64,000 bases of DNA, from the NCBI GenBank assembly GCA_951812285.1, contig OX638292.1, positions 2,627,001 through 2,691,000 on the forward strand. Direction: 5' to 3'. This document shows, in pieces, positions 59,117 through 64,000 of the stretch. Under the pieces are notes generated by a model. That model made no database searches, was not told where the DNA came from, and was given only the letters and a program-made list of their open reading frames with translations. The stretch comes from an uncultured Dehalococcoidia bacterium. Its GTDB lineage: Bacteria > Chloroflexota > Dehalococcoidia > Lucifugimonadales > UBA1127. The first letter of the stretch is position 1, and each line of letters starts with the position of its first letter. Position numbers and translations under genes: made by a program.

Positions 59117-59761
59117 AGGCTAAGCGATCGCCGCACCATCGCTCACGGCACTACTGGTTGATGCCTGCGTGAGTCGCTAGGCAAGAGGCATCGAGGTCGG
59201 AGGCGTTTAGGGATTGCATAGGCTGAGGTTCCCGCCTCCGCGGGAACGACGCGAAGGTGTAGAGGACGCCTGGGCTATTTGACTGGCCGGGGCGAACGGC
59301 CCCGCCCTGCCCCTCTGGATTCCCGCCTCCGCGGGAATGACGCATTGAGGGCGACGGGGTCTCTGCCGTTTGACTGGCTTGTGGCGGGCGGCCCCCTCCC
59401 GGCCCTGGATACCGGCTTTCGCCGGTATGGAGACGGGGGCACGCCCTTGGACGAGCTTAGGGCGAACGGGGGGACTCCCCCATCCCCGTATCGAGTACGG
59501 GGCAGGCTCTAACCTTCCCCCCGAGGGGGAAGGGACTCCCTTCTGCCCCTCTGGATTCCCCCGCTTTCGCGGGGGCAGGCTCTGCCTCTGCAGGAATGAC
59601 GCATTGGGGACGACTGTGTCCCCTGCCTTCGCGTCAGTCTTGGGTCAGCACTCCCGAGGTTGTTTCTTCCACGGATCTGTTGCGGTGCTTGCCGATGTGG
59701 TGTGGCGGGTGGTAAATGTGGCGGACGCGGGGATTGGGACGTTGGCGTGGGAGAGAGTTAG
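59117..59761. repeat. Repeat cluster
   Basis: No gene. CCCGCCTCCGCGGGAA (59231-59250), CTGGATTCCCGCCTCCGCGGGAATGACGC (59315-59343), GATACCGGCTTTCGCCGGTATGG (59406-59430), the CCCCCATC/CTAACC element carrying the 24-nt insertion (59473-59532), and a GGATTCCCCC..GGAATGACG composite (59552-59604). Confidence 0.7.
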
Positions 59762-60967
59762 GTGAGTGGGAATCGGCGAACCGTTGGGGGGTTGGGTGGC
59801 AACTTGAGGGGTCGCTTTTCTTTGCCCCGGAGGTTTGGGTTGAGATGGGCGCTGATCTTGGTTGTCGCTGTGGTTCTGCTGCTGGCGGTCGTCAACCTTG
59901 GTGTGGCTTGGTACTACTCTGGGGTGTTGTACGACCTTGGCCTGGAGGTGCGGGAGGACGAGGTGGAGTACGACGTGGTGGCCACCGATGTCGGGGGCGG
60001 ACTGGTGAGGTTGGAGGACGGGCCCGACGACGGGGAGTGGAGGTCGCCCGGGCGATGGGGGCTCGTTTGGGATGGCGGCAACGGCATGATGAGCGACATC
60101 GTCGAGGACGAGGAGTCGGGTCTGGTGCGGCGGTTCGTGCTGGTGGACGGCGAACCGCCGCGGACCTCGCCCGCCGAGGTGACGAGCGACATCTTCCCGA
60201 ATGACCCGTACTTGGCGTTCGGCATCGAGTACGAGGAGGTTGAGTTCGCGGCGCCGCTGGGAGCGCTGGACGCGTGGCGGTTCGAGGGCGAGCTCGACAC
60301 GTGGGCGATCTTCGTGCACGGGCATCGCGGCAAGCGTGGCGACGGGCTGCCGACGCTGTCGTCGTTGCACGCGCTCGGCATGCCGGCGGTGTTCATCACC
60401 TATCGCAACGACGAGGGGCAGCCGGGGGACCCGAGCGGCATCCACCAGTACGGCCTGACCGAGTGGGAGGACCTGCACGCAGCGGTGGAGTACGTGCTGT
60501 CGCAGCCGGGGGCCGAGCAGGTTGTGCTGATCGGCGGCAGCATGGGCGGCGGCATCGTGACCAAGTTCCTCTACGAGTCATCGCTTGCCGGGTCGGTCGT
60601 CGGCGCGGCGCTGGACTCGCCGGTCATGGACTTCAACGCGCCGGTGGACCTGGGCGCGCGGCAGCGCAATCTGCCCGGCTTCGTGTCGGCGACGGTGAAG
60701 TGGATCTCGACGATGCGGTTCGGGGTGGACTGGGGCTCGATGGACTACCTGAAGGATGTGCGCCGGCTGAACGTGCCCATCCTGCTGCTTCACGGGACGG
60801 ACGATACTGTTGTGCCGATAGAGACGAGCGACGAGTTGGCGCGGCTTCGGCCAGACATCGTCACGTACAGCGTGTACGACGACACGACCCACGGCGACGG
60901 GTGGAATGTCGATGCCGAGCGTTACGAGCGGGAGCTGAGGGAGTTCTTGGTTGGCGTGGTTCGGTGA
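59762..60967 (+). CDS. Membrane-anchored alpha/beta hydrolase
   Basis: A 401-residue protein. Residues 28-50 form a membrane helix (WALILVVAVVLLLAVVNLGVAW) and the rest is outside or peripheral. The hydrolase core has IFVHGHRGKRGDG (oxyanion), VVLIGGSMGGGIVTKFL (nucleophile Ser near residue 260), VPILLLHGTDDTVVPIETS, and the terminal His in DDTTHGDGWNVD. It resembles the acyl-CoA thioesterase or peptidase S9-like group. Substrate unknown. Confidence 0.85.
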   Translation: MSGNRRTVGGLGGNLRGRFSLPRRFGLRWALILVVAVVLLLAVVNLGVAWYYSGVLYDLGLEVREDEVEYDVVATDVGGGLVRLEDGPDDGEWRSPGRWGLVWDGGNGMMSDIVEDEESGLVRRFVLVDGEPPRTSPAEVTSDIFPNDPYLAFGIEYEEVEFAAPLGALDAWRFEGELDTWAIFVHGHRGKRGDGLPTLSSLHALGMPAVFITYRNDEGQPGDPSGIHQYGLTEWEDLHAAVEYVLSQPGAEQVVLIGGSMGGGIVTKFLYESSLAGSVVGAALDSPVMDFNAPVDLGARQRNLPGFVSATVKWISTMRFGVDWGSMDYLKDVRRLNVPILLLHGTDDTVVPIETSDELARLRPDIVTYSVYDDTTHGDGWNVDAERYERELREFLVGVVR

Positions 60968-61730
60968 GGCGCGTGCGGTGGTGGGGGTGTCTTCGTTCGA
61001 GAGGGTCAGGGAGTACGGCACCACACCTTCCCACCCGTGGGGCTGCGGCCTCCCTTCACTCTTCGAGAAACTAAGTGCGAACGGCCTCCCCACGCCGCCC
61101 CTCTGGATTCCTGCCTTCGCAGGAATGACGCGTGGATGGGGTGGGCCTCGACCTCTTCCTGAGTGGACGGCCCCCGCCGCCCTGCCCCTCCCTCCGACCC
61201 CTGGATACCGGCTTTCGCCGGTATGGAGGGTTGGGGTCGGTGGGGTTTGAGGCGGGATTGGGGTGAGAGGACGCCCCTCGCCCTTCCCCTCTGGATTCCT
61301 GCCTGCGCAGGAATGACGCTGGGGGGCGTACGGGGATTGCTGCTCGGTGACGGGCTTGTGGTGAGCGGCGCCCTCCCTGCCCCTGGATACCGGCCTTCGC
61401 CGGTATGGAGGTGAGGGTTGGGTGGGTATGGCGACGTGGCCTGTGGGGGAATTGCGCCACCCCGCCTGTGCCCCTCTGGATTCCTGCCTGCGCAGGAATG
61501 ACGCTGGGGGGCGTACGGGGACTGCTGTTCGGTGACGGGCTTGTGGTGAGCAGCCCCCTCCCCGCCCCTGGATACCGGCTTCCGCCGGTATGGAGGTGAG
61601 GGTTGGGTGGGAATGGCGACAGTTGTCGGTTGGGGGTGCGCCGCCGCCCCTAGCCCCTGGATACCGGCCCCGAATCGGGGTACGGGGCATGCTTTCGCCG
61701 GTATGGAGGTTACCGGTATGGAGGTAGAAG
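60968..61730. repeat. Repeat cluster with a 185-bp tandem duplication
   Basis: No gene. Contains CTGGATTCCTGCC..GCAGGAATGACG (61101-61130, 61291-61320, 61476-61504) and GATACCGGC..GCCGGTATGG (61203-61228, 61386-61411, 61569-61594, nested 61661-61707) hairpins. Two copies of a 185-bp unit (from about 61318 and 61503) share GCTGGGGGGCGTACGGGG and GGTGACGGGCTTGTGGTGAG. Confidence 0.75.
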
Positions 61731-61732
61731 AG

Positions 61733-61770
61733 AAGGCCGACGGGAGCGCGTCCTGCCGGCCTTGTTTTGT
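61733..61770. terminator. Terminator-type hairpin, second copy
   Basis: AAGGCCG-A-CGGGA and TCCTG-C-CGGCCTT, then GTTTTGT (61733-61770). It lies 24 bp downstream of the Rieske gene stop on the minus strand and may serve both directions. Flanks are also like those at 57765-57808. Confidence 0.7.
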
Positions 61771-61786
61771 GCTTCGGGCGAGCGTG

Positions 61787-63082
61787 TTAGGTGCTGGTGC
61801 TTAGGGTTACGGGGCCGCGGGTTTGGGCTTTGATGGCTTCTACGGATTCTTCTATGGAGAGGGTGTCCGGGAGGGTCATGCGGGCGGTGTGGACGCGGTA
61901 GGCGTCGGGGTTCCAGGGGCCGCTGGGTTCTTCGCCTTCCATGAGGGCTCGGGCGGCGGTGATGAGGCGTCGGCGGACGGCGATGATGTTCTGGTCGGCG
62001 GTGACGAGCTTTTCGAGGCTGCGGTCGGCGCGGGCGCCCCACTGGTCCTCGACGAGGGCGAGGTCCTGGATGGGGAAGGCCTTGATGCCGGTGAAGGAGT
62101 AGTTCTTCTGGGCAATGCGGTCGACGAGGTAGTCGTTGTCCTTGTTCTCCTTGGCGAGGAACGTGCCGGGGATCTGCTCGGGGTAGGTGTAGCCGCCGTA
62201 CTTGTCCTCCCAGACCTGCTCCTTCGAGAAGGGCTCGTAGCTCCAGCGGAGGCGGTAGTGGAAGCAACTCTCGTCGTCGATGGGGACGCGCATGTTGCTG
62301 GCGTAGACGTTGGGGCCGGAGATGCCGGAGCCGGTGAAGGAGGGCATGAAGAACTGGCTGACCTGGGCGACGTTGGCGCCCTCGCCGAACTGGGCGATGG
62401 AGATGTGGGCCTGGCCGTAGGGGGTGTCCTCGACCTGGTTGTGCTTGCGGTTGAGGAAGCTGTTGAGGCGGTTGCCGCCGCGGACGCGGTTGCCGGGGTT
62501 GGATGCGTTGTTGTCGAGGGTGGAGTGGAGGAAGAAGCCGTGGGAGGGGTCGTAGTCGCCCTCGATGGCCTGGAAGTAGTTGCAGCGGAGGAGGTACTTG
62601 CGGAGGTAGCGGCGGTCCTCGCCGAAGTCGAGCCACTCGAAGGTGGGACGCGGCGGGAGCTTGTCGGCGGGGCCCATGTAGGTCCAGACGATGCCGCCGC
62701 CGTCGAATGAGGGGTAGGCCTTGACGGCGACCTTGTCCTTGTAGGTCTCGCCCTCGGGTGAGTTGGGGAGGTCGACGCACTTGCCGGAGACGTCGAACTT
62801 CCAGCCGTGATAGACGCAGCGGATGCCGCATTCCTCATTGCGGCCGAAGAACAGCGGGGCGCCGCGGTGGGGGCAGTAGGCGTCGACGAGGCCGGGGTTG
62901 CCGTTGGAGTCTCGAAAGGCGATGAGCTTCTCGCTGAGGAGGGTGACGCGGACGGGCGGGCAGTCTGCGGAGGGGATCTCCTCTGAGAGGCAGGCGGGGA
63001 TCCAATGCCGGCGGAAGAGGTCGCCCATGGGGGTGCCGGGGCCGGTCTGGGTGAGCAGGTCATTTTCCTCTCGGGTGAGCAT
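61787..63082 (-). CDS. Rieske non-haem iron oxygenase (phthalate dioxygenase-like)
   Basis: A 431-residue aromatic-ring or O-demethylase oxygenase alpha subunit. The Rieske [2Fe-2S] site is C70-P-H72 and C89-x2-H92 in AYCPHRGAPLFFG and CGIRCVYHGWKFD. The mononuclear iron ligands fit in DPSHGFFLHSTLD near residues 185-195. It resembles phthalate 4,5-dioxygenase and vanillate demethylase oxygenases. No reductase gene is near, so electrons come from elsewhere. Start ATG 63082 is followed by MLTREENDLLTQTGPGTPMGD. Confidence 0.92.
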   Translation of the reverse strand: MLTREENDLLTQTGPGTPMGDLFRRHWIPACLSEEIPSADCPPVRVTLLSEKLIAFRDSNGNPGLVDAYCPHRGAPLFFGRNEECGIRCVYHGWKFDVSGKCVDLPNSPEGETYKDKVAVKAYPSFDGGGIVWTYMGPADKLPPRPTFEWLDFGEDRRYLRKYLLRCNYFQAIEGDYDPSHGFFLHSTLDNNASNPGNRVRGGNRLNSFLNRKHNQVEDTPYGQAHISIAQFGEGANVAQVSQFFMPSFTGSGISGPNVYASNMRVPIDDESCFHYRLRWSYEPFSKEQVWEDKYGGYTYPEQIPGTFLAKENKDNDYLVDRIAQKNYSFTGIKAFPIQDLALVEDQWGARADRSLEKLVTADQNIIAVRRRLITAARALMEGEEPSGPWNPDAYRVHTARMTLPDTLSIEESVEAIKAQTRGPVTLSTST

Positions 63083-63189
63083 GGTTTCCTCCCCTTGTGC
63101 TTCGCGCGGTGTGGTTGTCGGTATGTGGCGCGAATGTACGCGCGGGGGGTGGGGGTGTCAAGGATGGGGGGTGCTGTGTGTGGGACCCC

Positions 63190-63330
63190 CTTGGGTGAGC
63201 TGAGGGCGGGCGGCCCCTCCACGCCGCCCCTCTGGATTCCTGCCTTCGCAGGAATGACGAATTGGGGGGAGCAGGAATGACGAATTGGGGTAGCGGGAAT
63301 GACGGGTTGGGGGGGGCAGGAGGGACGCGA
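63190..63330. repeat. Hairpin repeat and short tandem
   Basis: CTGGATTCCTGCCTTCGCAGGAATGACGA (63231-63260), followed by two short decayed repeats of GGAATGACGAATTGGGG. No gene in 63083-63421. Confidence 0.6.
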
Positions 63331-63379
63331 CAGGGGCGGGGCTGATGTGGCGGGTGTGTGCGTTGACGATGATTGTAAG

Positions 63380-63396
63380 ATGTAAGTAAATTACAT
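63380..63396. promoter_or_regulatory. Operator-like palindrome
   Basis: ATGTAA-GTAAA-TTACAT, with TGTAAGA/TGTAAGT repeated before it. TTGACG at 63363-63368 is a possible -35 upstream, but a clear -10 is not found. It may regulate the small gene at 63422. Confidence 0.4.
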
Positions 63397-63421
63397 TTCT
63401 GGTCTTGAAGGGAGGGTTGTT

Positions 63422-63679
63422 ATGGTGCATTTGAGTGTTGCGGCGTTGGCGGTGAAGACGGTGGTTGTTCCGCTGGCTAGGGTTGCCGCGAGGAAGGCGG
63501 TGCGGGTGGGGGTCCCGATTGCGGTGGAGCTTGTTGGGGAGTGGGTTGGGAGCGAGGTCCGGCGGAAGGTGCAGTCGGGGGAGGCTCGGAGCCGTTTGGA
63601 GGCGATGGGGCAGAGCGTCGGCGAGTGGCGGCGGTGGTTTGCGTCGCGGCCGGGGCGGGGGGTAGTGGTCGAGGGGTAG
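63422..63679 (+). CDS. Small hypothetical protein
   Basis: An 85-residue protein: hydrophobic/basic N-terminal half (VHLSVAALAVKTVVVPLARVAARKAVRVGVPIAVELVGEWVG) and a charged C-terminal half (SEVRRKVQSGEARSRLEAMGQSVGEWRRW). SD GGGAGGG is 5 bp upstream. No family recognised. Confidence 0.55.
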   Translation: MVHLSVAALAVKTVVVPLARVAARKAVRVGVPIAVELVGEWVGSEVRRKVQSGEARSRLEAMGQSVGEWRRWFASRPGRGVVVEG

Positions 63680-63709
63680 GGAGGCGAGCGGCGGTCGCGG
63701 CGTGGGTAC

Positions 63710-63840
63710 GCCCCGCTGCCCCGCCCCTCTGGATTCCTGCCTTCGCAGGAATGACGAGAGGGGGGGCCATTTGTGGGAGTTCGGTGCAGTTGCCGACCCC
63801 CGCCCATGGATCCCGGCTTTCGCCGGGATGGAGGTGGGGT
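63710..63840. repeat. Two hairpin repeats
   Basis: CTGGATTCCTGCCTTCGCAGGAATGACGA (63728-63757) and TGGATCCCGGCTTTCGCCGGGATGGAGG (63806-63835). Confidence 0.6.
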
Positions 63841-63892
63841 TGGGCGGGATATGGAGGCGTGGGTTGTCGCGGAGGGTGAGGTTGGGCGGGGA

Positions 63893-64000
63893 TTACACGC
63901 CCTGGCGGAGGAGGGTTTCTACGTCTGCGAGGGTGTGGACGGTGGGGACGCCTTCCGGGGGTGGGTCTTCTGGCGGGGTGTCCGGGTAGCGATTGATGTA
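63893..64000 (-). CDS. C-terminal end of a gene cut by the window edge
   Basis: On the minus strand an open frame enters at 64000 and stops with TAA at 63893-63895, giving 35 residues: YINRYPDTPPEDPPPEGV, then PTVHTLADVETLLRQGV. The codon use is GC-rich like real genes here, and the next gene upstream is missing. The product cannot be identified from this tail. Confidence 0.5.
   Translation of the reverse strand, partial: YINRYPDTPPEDPPPEGVPTVHTLADVETLLRQGV

Overview
The window is 64 kb of high-GC bacterial chromosome with about 60 protein genes, both strands used about equally, short operons, and no tRNA, rRNA, CRISPR array or recognisable transposase. The content suggests a heterotrophic Chloroflexota, possibly a Dehalococcoidia/SAR202-type lineage. 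The reasons are many single-gene catabolic enzymes (flavin-dependent HpaB-type monooxygenase, LigB extradiol dioxygenase, Rieske oxygenase, amidohydrolase, aldo/keto reductase, SDRs, MetE-like protein, ornithine cyclodeaminase-like protein), Thr/Pro-linker lipoproteins and very repeat-rich intergenic DNA. No phylogenetic marker was aligned, so this placement is an inference.

Layout. 0.7-8 kb: RecQ, a HigBA-like toxin-antitoxin pair, M20 peptidase, methyltransferase, HpaB-type monooxygenase. 8-17 kb: lipoprotein behind a hairpin-rich leader, a membrane protein/winged-helix regulator operon with a near-consensus promoter, HAD and GNAT genes, a membrane-anchored DM13 protein, a LmbE deacetylase, a class V aminotransferase and a quinone oxidoreductase-like gene. 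17-22 kb: SRA-HNH (type IV restriction-like) gene, LigB dioxygenase, aldo/keto reductase, a small HExxH protein, and an AT-richer AIPR-type abortive-infection gene behind a consensus promoter and a foldable leader. 22-33 kb: housekeeping block of lysA, holB, HIT, HD, nadE, a BrkB/YihY membrane protein and two adjacent glutamine synthetases of different subtype. 33-38 kb: SDR, then a two-gene restriction-modification unit made of a DpnI-like endonuclease and a DpnA-like (GATC-type) adenine methyltransferase, with six GATC sites packed into 52 bp upstream, then a retropepsin-like gene and an oligopeptide ABC ATPase. 38-52 kb: GYD protein, SDR, VOC, MetE-like, lepA, VapBC, DUF3224, DUF418, PHP, rny. 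52-64 kb: TAXI-type binding protein, ornithine cyclodeaminase-like, TM2, amidohydrolase, a lone HsdR-N-like PD-(D/E)xK protein, a serine hydrolase, a Rieske oxygenase, and a gene cut by the window end.

Most intergenic stretches longer than 250 bp are filled with short palindromic repeats of about eight families, singly, nested or tandem. One 24-nt palindromic module appears with and without its host hairpin in otherwise matching contexts, so it looks like an independent insertion unit. An 84-bp tandem array at 48.5-49.0 kb contains one 60-nt unit that lacks exactly these 24 nt.

Defence-type genes (DpnI/DpnA pair, SRA-HNH, AIPR, HsdR-N-like protein, HigBA, VapBC, lone Phd) are scattered between housekeeping and catabolic genes. 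Several have their own palindromic control sites, which are the most interesting unexplained features here.
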